This document shows, piece by piece, positions 27,507 to 37,327 of a DNA stretch of 45,491 nucleotides. Every line of letters begins with the position of its first letter. The first letter of the stretch is position 1. The DNA is from Desulfonatronum sp. SC1 (GTDB lineage: Bacteria; Desulfobacterota; Desulfovibrionia; Desulfovibrionales; Desulfonatronaceae): contig NZ_PZKN01000032.1 in NCBI RefSeq assembly GCF_003046795.1, positions 1 through 45,491 of the forward strand. Direction: 5' to 3'. The notes beneath the pieces were generated by a model that saw only the letters and a list, made by a program, of their open reading frames with translations, ran no database searches and was not told the origin of the DNA. The position numbers and the translations under genes were made by a program.

Positions 27507-27709
27507 TTTTCAGAATCTCCTTACGGTTTGGTTGATAAAGGGATGTTCTAGACTTTGTAACGCAAAACGCGTCCTGTTCGCCGCAAGCCTTGCAACCACG
27601 AACAACAACGCTCGTCAAGCATGTTCGAAAAAATGAGATAAGACCGATCTCCCAAATGACAAGAACCGAATGTCCCACGGGCCACCGATGCAAGAGGGAA
27701 AAAGATCAG
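27507..27709. other. Intergenic region with candidate promoter of the zinc ribbon gene
   Basis: On the minus strand TTACAA (27560-27555), 17-bp spacer, TATCAA (27537-27532) is a possible sigma-70 promoter. Nothing else stands out in this stretch. Confidence 0.35.
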
Positions 27710-27754
27710 TCGTCGTCCCGCCGGGCCTAAGCGCCAGGCTTGGCGGGACGACGA
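27710..27754. terminator. Strong, probably bidirectional, terminator after katG
   Basis: A perfect 13-bp stem, TCGTCGTCCCGCC (27710-27722) with GGCGGGACGACGA (27742-27754), flanked on the minus strand by CTGATCTTTTTCC and on the plus strand by TCATTTTTTC. A short TAGCC/GGCTA stem (27769-27796 region) lies closer to the katG stop. Confidence 0.85.
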
Positions 27755-27804
27755 TCATTTTTTCAACGTAGCCGGAGAAGCTCACGAAGGCGGCTAGGTC
27801 GGGA

Positions 27805-30545
<2,741 letters not shown>

Positions 30546-30577
30546 GACACATCCCATTTTGCGAAAACATTTCTTTA

Positions 30578-30606
30578 TGGATAATCGTTATCCGCAAAAG
30601 CGTCAA
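30578..30606 (-). promoter_or_regulatory. perR promoter with overlapping PerR/Fur-type palindrome
   Basis: GGATAATCGTTATCC at 30579-30593 is a perfect 15-bp palindrome. On the minus strand it lies between TTGACG (30606-30601) and TATCCA (30583-30578), spaced 17 bp, overlapping the spacer and the -10. A bound repressor there would block RNA polymerase. Confidence 0.7.
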
Positions 30607-30682
30607 ACTGTTTTTCGACAGGGTGGCTTGCTACCCAGGAACCCTGCCTTGATAATATCCCCAAAGCTGGGGGGATGGAGCG

Positions 30683-31330
30683 TTACGGCTGGACGGCCGT
30701 TACTCTCAGAGCGACGTCGCCCTGGGGGAGCTGCCAAGAATCGAGGGATGAGGACGTGACGGGCAAGGGCGTGCCGTTGAGGACAACGTTATGCAAGTGC
30801 TCAAAAAATTTCGGGGGTTGGGATTTTAAAAACTTCAAAAGATATTCCGAGGCGACAAATATCCCCTGGTGCAGAAACAACCCGGCAAGCTCACGGCCTA
30901 CGGCATTGTAGAGGCGAACTTGCAGGCGAAAAGGCTGTTCTTCCGTAGGGTCGGTCGTGTTCTCCCTTGACTGGGAAATCCCCTCGCGCATTCTGCTGTA
31001 ATAGCCGCCCCGGCGCATTGTCGCTCCCACCAGGCCAGGCATGGCCGCGGACAAGGCCAAACGCGAGGAGGGCACAATCATTGCCCGGTCCAGATCGTCA
31101 ATGGCCTTCCCGTTGAGGAATATCGTCTGCAAGTACTTTTCCGTATACACCCCGCAAACGCCGACCAGTTCACACAAAAACTCCCTGAGCGTACAGGGTT
31201 TGGGCACGGGCATGTCAAAGCCCTGGAGAAGAATGCCGAACCATTCCGGGGCATCGTGCTCCATTACGATCAGAGGCAGATTGTCCAATGTTTTGTCATA
31301 GGGTTCAGGATAAGGAGCGGTGTACGGCAT
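30683..31330 (-). CDS. Unrecognised protein, possible tandem beta-grasp (MoaD-like) repeat
   Basis: Protein of 215 residues with no family I can name. It appears to contain a duplication: residues 48-97 and 159-211 align, with KYLQTIFLNGKAI against EHLHNVVLNGTPL and later LALSAAMPG against VALRVTAV. Each half starts with a helix (REFLCELVG and SEYLLKFLK) and has the LNG turn and short hydrophobic strands seen in small ubiquitin-like sulfur carriers such as MoaD/ThiS. There is no C-terminal GG. It lies directly downstream of the tungsten aldehyde oxidoreductase gene, so a role in its cofactor or in partner binding is possible but is inference. CGGAGA precedes ATG 31330. Two weak hairpins (30620-30646, 30657-30676) follow the stop. 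Confidence 0.6.
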   Translation of the reverse strand: MPYTAPYPEPYDKTLDNLPLIVMEHDAPEWFGILLQGFDMPVPKPCTLREFLCELVGVCGVYTEKYLQTIFLNGKAIDDLDRAMIVPSSRLALSAAMPGLVGATMRRGGYYSRMREGISQSRENTTDPTEEQPFRLQVRLYNAVGRELAGLFLHQGIFVASEYLLKFLKSQPPKFFEHLHNVVLNGTPLPVTSSSLDSWQLPQGDVALRVTAVQP

Positions 31331-31440
31331 GGCTGATTTCTCCGAAGTCAGGCTTGGAAATTGACGTTAGATGCGGCAACCATGCCGCCCTGCCACGCAA
31401 ATTAGCAAATGAAAAAAGCGGATACTGAACAGAACAGCAA

Positions 31441-31471
31441 CACCCCGGGAGGCTGGCCGCTTCCCGGGGTG
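31441..31471 (-). terminator. Terminator after the aldehyde oxidoreductase gene
   Basis: CACCCCGGGA (31441-31450) pairs with TCCCGGGGTG (31462-31471); on the minus strand it is followed by TTGCTGTTCTGTTC, a broken T-tract. It lies 24 bp after the gene's stop and separates it from the unrecognised downstream gene. Confidence 0.65.
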
Positions 31472-31495
31472 CCAAACGAAAGACCGTTCTTGCGT

Positions 31496-33235
31496 TTAGA
31501 AGTTGTAGACGCTGTCCAATTCTTCATTGGACACGTCGAACACGACATTGTGGGGGGCGAGGGGCTCGCGGGAGAAGTACCGGGGCAGACGGTCATGCTC
31601 GGGACCGAAACCAGCCTTCTTGTTGAATTCTCGCTCCATTTTCAGGATCTTCTGACCCAGGGCGACCACGTCGTCGCCGGTCATGTTCAAGCCGTACATC
31701 TGGTTGATGGAATCGACCATGGCGTTGAAGGTCTCGGGCTGATCCAGAATGGCGAAGGCGATGAACAGGCAGTAGCCCGTTGCGTCCAAGGCCGCCGTCG
31801 CCACCTGCAGGTTCCGGGACAGTTCGGCCTGGCCTTCAGGCTTGAGCGGATCGACATCGCCGCCGACCTTGAGAATGTTCGTGGCCACGGCATAACCTGC
31901 CGTATGGTCAGCTCCCTGTGTCGTGGTGGCGTAGGTCACCCCAATGCCCTTCACCGCGCGAGGATCGTAGGCGGGCATGGCCTGGCCTTTGACCACCGGA
32001 GCATGCTCAAGGCCGTAGCAGCGGGCCGTGGTGGCGGCGCCTGCCCCCAGGATGCGGCCCAGCGGAGTGCCCTTGCCCACTTCGTGGACCAGTTTGATGG
32101 CCCCTTCGGCGTCGCCGAACTCGATCACCCCGGCTTCCATGGCCACGCCGATGGTCACGCCCATTTCAATGGTGTCCAGGCCGTAGTTGTCGTCCAGGTA
32201 GTCCAGCTTGGCCACCACGTCCAAATCGTCGATGCCGCAGTTGCCGCCGTGGGACCAGACGGTCTCGTATTCCGGCTGCTTGGTCATGTAGTTGCCGTCC
32301 TTGTCCGTGTAGATCCCGGAGCACTGGATGGCGCAGCCGCGATGACAACCGTGGGTGGCCTGGCCGCCTTCGCGGTTCTTCATGTTCTCGGCCTGGAGTT
32401 CGCCGGACAGGTTCTGATGGTGCTTGTAGCGGCCTTCACGGAAGTTGTAGGTGGGGTAGCCGCCGGCTTCGTTGAGCACGTTGGTCAGGACGTTGGTGCC
32501 GTATGTCGGCAGGCCCTGGCCGGTGACCGCATGCTGCTTCAGCCCTTCCACGAACTTGCGGTTGGCTTCCTTGAAGCCTTCCGGGTTCACGGGCTGACGC
32601 ATCTTGGTGTTGGAAGCGTCCACAACGATGCATTTGATGCCCTTGGAGCCCATGACCGCGCCGACACCTCCGCGTCCGCAGTGCCGGGTGGGCCGGAATT
32701 CCGGGTCCGTCACGGCAATGGAGGAGTTGGAAAAGCGCATTTCCCCGGCCGTGCCGATGGAGATCACGGAGACCTTTTCCCCGTAAACAGGCTTCAACTT
32801 GTCGATCAGATCGTAGTTGGGCAGCATCTTCAGTTCGTTGGCCTTTTCGATCTTCACGCCCTGATCGTCGATGAACACTTTGTACATGTCGTCGCCCTGG
32901 CGCTCACCTTCCAGGATCACCGCTGCGTAGCCAAGGCGTCCCAAAGCCTGAGCAGCGGTGCCGCCGGCATTGGATTCCTTGATGGTACCGGTCAGGGGGC
33001 TCTTGCAGCCCACGGAAAGCCGGCCGGATGAGGAAGCCGCCGAGCCGCTCATCAGACCAGGGGAGATAACCAGCTTGTTTTCCGGCCCCAAGGGGTGACA
33101 ATCCGCCGGAACTTCCTTGTACACGACCATGCTGGTCATGGCCCGACCGCCCATGCCCGCGTAGTCGCCCACCGGCTCGACGGTGGCCTTGGGACCACCC
33201 TGCGCGCCAACATCAATGCGTAAAATCTTGTCCAT
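31496..33235 (-). CDS. aor: Tungsten-type aldehyde:ferredoxin oxidoreductase
   Basis: AOR-family enzyme of 579 residues; such enzymes oxidise aldehydes to acids with ferredoxin as acceptor, using tungstobispterin and one [4Fe-4S] cluster. The N-terminal domain contains GGRAMTSMVVYKEV and the pterin-binding segments. Cluster Cys: C297, C301, C305 and C489. The first three are spaced CX3CX3C, whereas P. furiosus AOR has CX2CX3C. RHCGRGGVGAVMGSKG (around 185-200) and TQGADHTAGYA are typical. ATG 33235 has AAGGAGG 7 bases upstream. It lies 214 bp after the ferritin-like gene and may have its own promoter; with Adh in the same locus, acetaldehyde is the natural substrate guess. Confidence 0.93.
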   Translation of the reverse strand: MDKILRIDVGAQGGPKATVEPVGDYAGMGGRAMTSMVVYKEVPADCHPLGPENKLVISPGLMSGSAASSSGRLSVGCKSPLTGTIKESNAGGTAAQALGRLGYAAVILEGERQGDDMYKVFIDDQGVKIEKANELKMLPNYDLIDKLKPVYGEKVSVISIGTAGEMRFSNSSIAVTDPEFRPTRHCGRGGVGAVMGSKGIKCIVVDASNTKMRQPVNPEGFKEANRKFVEGLKQHAVTGQGLPTYGTNVLTNVLNEAGGYPTYNFREGRYKHHQNLSGELQAENMKNREGGQATHGCHRGCAIQCSGIYTDKDGNYMTKQPEYETVWSHGGNCGIDDLDVVAKLDYLDDNYGLDTIEMGVTIGVAMEAGVIEFGDAEGAIKLVHEVGKGTPLGRILGAGAATTARCYGLEHAPVVKGQAMPAYDPRAVKGIGVTYATTTQGADHTAGYAVATNILKVGGDVDPLKPEGQAELSRNLQVATAALDATGYCLFIAFAILDQPETFNAMVDSINQMYGLNMTGDDVVALGQKILKMEREFNKKAGFGPEHDRLPRYFSREPLAPHNVVFDVSNEELDSVYNF

Positions 33236-33300
33236 CGAAGAACCTCCTTAGATATGTTATGCCTGCATGCAAAAACACCCAGCCAATCGCCAAATCGCCG

Positions 33301-33306
33301 ATTATA
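33301..33306 (-). promoter_or_regulatory. Possible -10 box of an aor promoter
   Basis: TATAAT, a perfect -10, on the minus strand about 65 bases before the aor ATG; no good -35 is found 16-18 bp upstream. The candidate is therefore weak. Its presence in a 214-bp gap suggests aor may also be transcribed separately from the flx genes. Confidence 0.35.
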
Positions 33307-33449
33307 TCCGTCCAACCGTTCGAATTTACGTCCCGATCATAGGGATGTAAACCAGTGAAGCAGGTACCGTCCCGAGTCACCGTGCCCGGCTCAAACGCAA
33401 ATCATTCCATCAGACCGTCCCAGCACCTAGCGAGTTCGTGTCCAGCCGC

Positions 33450-33923
33450 TTACGACGCCAGCATCTTCGAGAGCTGGCGCAGGTGCGAGCGTTCCTCGTC
33501 GATGCACTGCTGCACGAACGTCTTTTCCGAATCCGGTACCAGCTCCTTCATCTCCATGAAAAACAGAATCGTGTCCTTTTCAAAGCCCATGGCCAAGCGA
33601 ATGGCCTCGTGCTCGCTCGAAGCTTCGGCCAACCGTTTTTGCAGTTCCGGAGAAAAGATCGAGTGGGAATCGATAAGGGCCTGCAAGTACATCCCGTACT
33701 CTTCCGTCGTGCTCCAGGCCGGCAGTTCGATCTTGCCCAGCCTGTCCTTGAGCTGCTGGAAAATTTGTTCGTGCCGGGCTTCTTCCTTGGCAAAAAACAG
33801 AAAGAAGTCCTTCACGTCTGGGTTCTTTGCCGCCTGAGCCGCGCTGACGTAAAAGGCCTGTCCTTCTTGTTCGATGGTGACGGCGGCTTCGGCAATCTCG
33901 ACCGCCTGAAAAAATCCCGCCAT
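33450..33923 (-). CDS. Ferritin-like di-iron protein (erythrin type)
   Basis: Four-helix bundle protein of 157 residues related to the rubrerythrin di-iron domain but without rubredoxin. Iron ligand pattern is visible: EQEGQAFY in helix 1, EEARHEQ in helix 2, SEHEAIRLA in helix 3 and DEERSHLRQ in helix 4. Such proteins reduce peroxide or store iron; which applies here cannot be told. ATG 33923 has AAGGAG 7-8 bases upstream; the open frame extends further but has no good start. It follows flxA by 53 bp and could protect the oxygen-labile enzymes encoded on either side. Confidence 0.8.
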   Translation of the reverse strand: MAGFFQAVEIAEAAVTIEQEGQAFYVSAAQAAKNPDVKDFFLFFAKEEARHEQIFQQLKDRLGKIELPAWSTTEEYGMYLQALIDSHSIFSPELQKRLAEASSEHEAIRLAMGFEKDTILFFMEMKELVPDSEKTFVQQCIDEERSHLRQLSKMLAS

Positions 33924-33976
33924 AATTTTTCTCCTTGGTTCAAATCCGTCGCGAGCCGAAACCAAGCGCGCCCGGA

Positions 33977-34834
33977 TCAAAGTTCATTGGGCAGTTCGCG
34001 CAATTGTTCGTAGGTAAACACCGGCCCGTCCACGCAGACGTATTTCGTGCCGATGTTGCAGCGTCCGCAGATGCCCACGCCGCATTTCATGCGCTTCTCC
34101 AGGGTAGTGACGATCTGATCATCCTTGAAACCCAGCTTCTTCAAAGCCTGAAGGGTGAACTTGATCATGATCGGCGGGCCGCAGGTCACGGCCACGGCTT
34201 TTTTGGGTTTGGGGGCCATGTCCAGCAGCACGTTGGGGATCAGCCCCACCTTGTGCTCCCAGCCCTCGGCCTCCCGGTCGATGGTCAACACGGTCTCCAT
34301 GTCCTTGCGCTCCAGCCATTCGGGCAGTTCGTAGCTGAAAGCCATGTCCTGGGGGCTGCGTGCGCCGTACAGCACGCTGATCTTGCCGTAGTCCTCGCGG
34401 TTGTCGAGCATGAACAGCAGCAAGGTGCGCAGCGGGGCCATGCCGATTCCGCCGCCAATGAAGACGACGTCCTTGCCCTTCATGGACTCGTAAGGAAAGT
34501 GATTACCCAGCGGGGCGCGCACACCGATCCGGTCGCCCTTGGACAGGGAATGTAGCTTGGTGGTCACCTCGCCGGCGCGCATCACGCTGAACTGCAGGTA
34601 CTCCTTGCGCGTGGGCGGGGAGTTAATCACGAAGGTGGCCTCGCCGATGCCGAACACGGACAACTGACCTACCTGTCCCGGCTCGTAGTGGAAGTTTTGC
34701 ATCCGCTCTTCGCTGCCCAGGACGATCCGGAAGGTTTTGATGTTGTGCGTCTCCTGGATCGTCTCAATGATTGTGCCGATCTCCGGCAGATAGGGATTGG
34801 CCATCAGAGGCGAATGTTTCGGATTCTGGTTCAT
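33977..34834 (-). CDS. flxA: FAD/NAD(H)-binding subunit FlxA
   Basis: Protein of 285 residues of the ferredoxin-reductase fold. FAD-binding barrel (about 15-105) with the motif APLGN, then the NAD-binding domain with FIGGGIGMAPLRTLL and CGPPIM, and a C-terminal [2Fe-2S] segment CGVGICGRCNIGTKYVC. In the Flx-Hdr complexes of Desulfovibrio it passes electrons from NADH. The ATG at 34834 overlaps the flxB stop as ATGA; the longer open frame upstream lies inside flxB. The last gene of the flx set. Confidence 0.92.
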   Translation of the reverse strand: MNQNPKHSPLMANPYLPEIGTIIETIQETHNIKTFRIVLGSEERMQNFHYEPGQVGQLSVFGIGEATFVINSPPTRKEYLQFSVMRAGEVTTKLHSLSKGDRIGVRAPLGNHFPYESMKGKDVVFIGGGIGMAPLRTLLLFMLDNREDYGKISVLYGARSPQDMAFSYELPEWLERKDMETVLTIDREAEGWEHKVGLIPNVLLDMAPKPKKAVAVTCGPPIMIKFTLQALKKLGFKDDQIVTTLEKRMKCGVGICGRCNIGTKYVCVDGPVFTYEQLRELPNEL

Positions 34835-35901
34835 TTCGCGGCCTCCTCGACAGCCGGTGGTTGATGGGCCATGGCCTTGGCCACGATTTCCCGGATGTCC
34901 ACGCTCACCGGACAGCTCTTGATGCACCGGCCGCAGCCGCAACAGGCAATGATCCCCTCATGCAGGGCCGGATAATAGCTGAACTTGTGCCCGACCCGAT
35001 TCTTCAGGCGATGGGCCTTGGTCGGGCGGGGGTTGTGGCCGCTGGCTTCCATGGTGAACTGAAAGGACATGCAGTTGTCCCAGGAGCGCACCCGCCGACC
35101 GGTCAATCCGGAATTTTCGTCGGTGATGTTGAAGCAGTAACAGGTGGGGCAGAGATAGGTGCAGGCCCCGCAACTGATACACTTAGCCGAGACGTCTTCC
35201 CAGAAGCCCATGTCGTCGAACAACGCCAGCAGTTTATCCTTGGCCGGGCCGAAATCTTGGGGATCGCCCATGTCTTTCAGGGCCTGCTCCCGCAGCTTCT
35301 TGGCCTGGGCGGCCTTTTTCTTCCCGGCCGCAAGCAGGGAGCTGCCCAGCAAGGTTTCTCCCTTCTTGCTCACCGCCTCCACCACGTACCCGTCGTCCAA
35401 GGGCGTCAGGAGCAGGTCCGAACCCGCGGCGTCCCCGGGAGCGGAGCCCACGCTGTGACAGAAACAGGCGTTCTCGGCTTGAAGGCAGGCTATCGTGGCG
35501 AACACCGTGGCTTCTCTGCGAGCCAGATAGTAAGGGTCTTTATATTTCGCGCCGTCGTAGACCCGGTCAAAAACCAGGAACCCCCGAGCACCGCAGGGCC
35601 GGGAACCAAAAACCAGGGTCGGCTCCGGGGTGATGGTCGGCAGCAGTTCCACGTCCACCTGACCCAGATCTTCGGGGTTCTTGCGGTAGTCGTAGCGCAG
35701 CAGATCCTCGCTGGCCGGGAAGACGGCGCTTTTGGGCGGGGCCGTTGCCTCCTGGCCCATTTCCACATTTTGGCCCGGGACATACGGGGCAAAGACCATC
35801 GCGTCGCCTTGTCTGGTCGGAGCGAGCACCCGCATCGTCGCGGACAATTCGTCCAGCCAGGCCGTCAGCTTGTCGTTTGCTATGAATTTGGCCTCGGCCA
35901 T
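34831..35901 (-). CDS. flxB: Iron-sulfur subunit FlxB
   Basis: Protein of 356 residues. Two [4Fe-4S] motifs near the C-terminus: CISCGACTYLCPTCYC (followed by FNITDENSG) and CCGCGRCIKSCPVSVD. The N-terminal ~200 residues, with the region FGSRPCGARGFLVFDRVYDG and CFCHSVGS, match the family related to the F420H2 dehydrogenase/hydrogenase beta-type electron transfer subunit used by Flx-like systems. The start is ATG 35901, overlapping the flxC stop (TGATG), with GAGG upstream; TTG and GTG starts 2 codons earlier exist. Confidence 0.9.
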   Translation of the reverse strand: MAEAKFIANDKLTAWLDELSATMRVLAPTRQGDAMVFAPYVPGQNVEMGQEATAPPKSAVFPASEDLLRYDYRKNPEDLGQVDVELLPTITPEPTLVFGSRPCGARGFLVFDRVYDGAKYKDPYYLARREATVFATIACLQAENACFCHSVGSAPGDAAGSDLLLTPLDDGYVVEAVSKKGETLLGSSLLAAGKKKAAQAKKLREQALKDMGDPQDFGPAKDKLLALFDDMGFWEDVSAKCISCGACTYLCPTCYCFNITDENSGLTGRRVRSWDNCMSFQFTMEASGHNPRPTKAHRLKNRVGHKFSYYPALHEGIIACCGCGRCIKSCPVSVDIREIVAKAMAHQPPAVEEAAK

Positions 35902-36857
35902 CACCAACCTCGCTCGTTGATGTTCTCCTCTTCCACCTGGAAGGAGAGCAATGGCGGTATTGCGTTGGGATCAACACCGGCATCGTGGTTGAAGACTTCC
36001 TTGATTTCCTTGTTCAGCTTGCGCTTCAGCGCCAGAATCGGGATGTCCACCGGACAGGCCCGCTGGCACTCCCCGCACTCCACGCAGCGCCCGGCCAAGT
36101 GCATGGCGTGGATCACCTGGAACATCCATTTCTCCCGAACCGCGTCCTCCTGGGTCACCCAGTGCGGATCACGACTCTGGGCCACGCAATGGTCCCGGCA
36201 GACGCACATCGGGCAGGCGTTGCGGCAGGCGTAGCAGCGGATGCAGCGGCTCATTTCCTGCTTCCAGTGCTCGAACCGGGCTTCCAGGGGTTGGGATTCA
36301 AAGGCCAGGACGTCGGGGTAGTCGTCGGTCGCGGCATGGGCTTCCCGGGGCGTACCCGCGAAATGGTCGTGGACCAGGGCGTTGGGAAAGCGGCAGCGCG
36401 TACACTTGTCCGCCAAAACGTCGGCCAAGGCCATCTGCTGCTCCTGGCCGTCCAGGGTCAATTGCAATTCCGAGGATGATGCCTTGGCCTCCTTGACCCT
36501 GCCGATGTCGCCGATATGGCGGCGCAGCTTGGTCAGGTCCACCACTCCGTCGCAAGGAAAGCCGAAGACCACCACGTTTTCGCGGTTGATCAGTCCTTCC
36601 TGCTGCAACTGAATCACGGCCCGGCTGTCGCAGCCCTTGACCACCACGCCGACCTTCTTGTTCTTCAGGCCGGTGAGATAGGTCGCTGTGTTGTGTACGG
36701 CCAGGGGCCCGATTTGCAGCCGCTCCACGTCCTCAGCCGCGCGGATGAACAAGGGCGTGGCATGCAGCGCGTCGTAGCCCCGTTCCCAGCCGATGACCAT
36801 GTCCAGCTTCGGCAGTTGCGCCGTTATCTGTTCCTTGAGTTGCGTGAGAATCGTCAC
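35901..36857 (-). CDS. flxC: Iron-sulfur subunit FlxC
   Basis: Protein of 318 residues. The N-terminal part carries KGCDSRAVIQLQQE and FGFPCDGVVDL; a central CTRC motif, and two C-terminal clusters, CIRCYACRNACPMCVC and CVECGECQRACPVDIP. The middle of the three Fe-S electron-transfer subunits of Flx. The start is GTG 36857 with AAGGAG 7 bases upstream; the frame is open far beyond but runs antiparallel into neighbouring sequence of flxD. Confidence 0.88.
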   Translation of the reverse strand: MTILTQLKEQITAQLPKLDMVIGWERGYDALHATPLFIRAAEDVERLQIGPLAVHNTATYLTGLKNKKVGVVVKGCDSRAVIQLQQEGLINRENVVVFGFPCDGVVDLTKLRRHIGDIGRVKEAKASSSELQLTLDGQEQQMALADVLADKCTRCRFPNALVHDHFAGTPREAHAATDDYPDVLAFESQPLEARFEHWKQEMSRCIRCYACRNACPMCVCRDHCVAQSRDPHWVTQEDAVREKWMFQVIHAMHLAGRCVECGECQRACPVDIPILALKRKLNKEIKEVFNHDAGVDPNAIPPLLSFQVEEENINERGW

Positions 36858-36868
36858 TGTTGCGCTCC

Positions 36869-37327
36869 TTAGCACGCCGCCGCGGTTGCCGGGTTCTGTT
36901 CGTGGGCCAAGCCGAACCGGGGAGCCGGGCCGAGCTTGTGAATCTGCTCCGTGAAGGTGGTCACCACCTTCTGCCACCGCTGCCCTTCGGACGCGGAAAC
37001 CCAGGTGTACTCGAACCGGTCCGGATCGATGCCCATGGTCGGCAAAAGCCGCTTGAAGACTTCCAGCCGACGGCGGGCGTAGAAATTGCCCTCGGCATAG
37101 TGGCAATCCCGGGGGTGACAGCCGGAGACCAGAACACCGTCCGCCCCGGAGAGCAGCGTCTTGGCCACGAACAAGGGGTTGATCCGACCCGAGCAGGGCA
37201 CGCGGATGATCCGCAGGTCCGTGGGCTGGGTAAACCGCCCCACCCCGGCCGTGTCCGCCCCGCCGTAGGAGCACCAGTTGCACAAGAATCCAACGATACG
37301 AAGTTCTTTTCCGGCTAGAGCTGACAT
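36869..37327 (-). CDS. flxD: Small iron-sulfur subunit FlxD (MvhD-like)
   Basis: Protein of 152 residues, MvhD family, which links a donor (hydrogenase or Flx) to HdrA. Conserved Cys in CNWCSYGGADTAG, CSGRINP and GCHPRDCHY bind a [2Fe-2S] cluster. The start ATG 37327 overlaps the hdrA stop by 13 bp, with GAGG in the 3' end of hdrA as ribosome-binding site. The overlap fits tight coupling to HdrA. Confidence 0.92.
   Translation of the reverse strand: MSALAGKELRIVGFLCNWCSYGGADTAGVGRFTQPTDLRIIRVPCSGRINPLFVAKTLLSGADGVLVSGCHPRDCHYAEGNFYARRRLEVFKRLLPTMGIDPDRFEYTWVSASEGQRWQKVVTTFTEQIHKLGPAPRFGLAHEQNPATAAAC

Noticed and set aside
31409-33031. Rightward open frame (540 codons) opposite aor
   Set aside because: Antisense shadow; amino-acid composition dominated by Val, Gly and His with no known domain.
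36858-37283. N-terminal extension of flxC by more than 140 codons
   Set aside because: Lies over flxD in another frame; the GTG at 36857 has a good Shine-Dalgarno and the family length fits.
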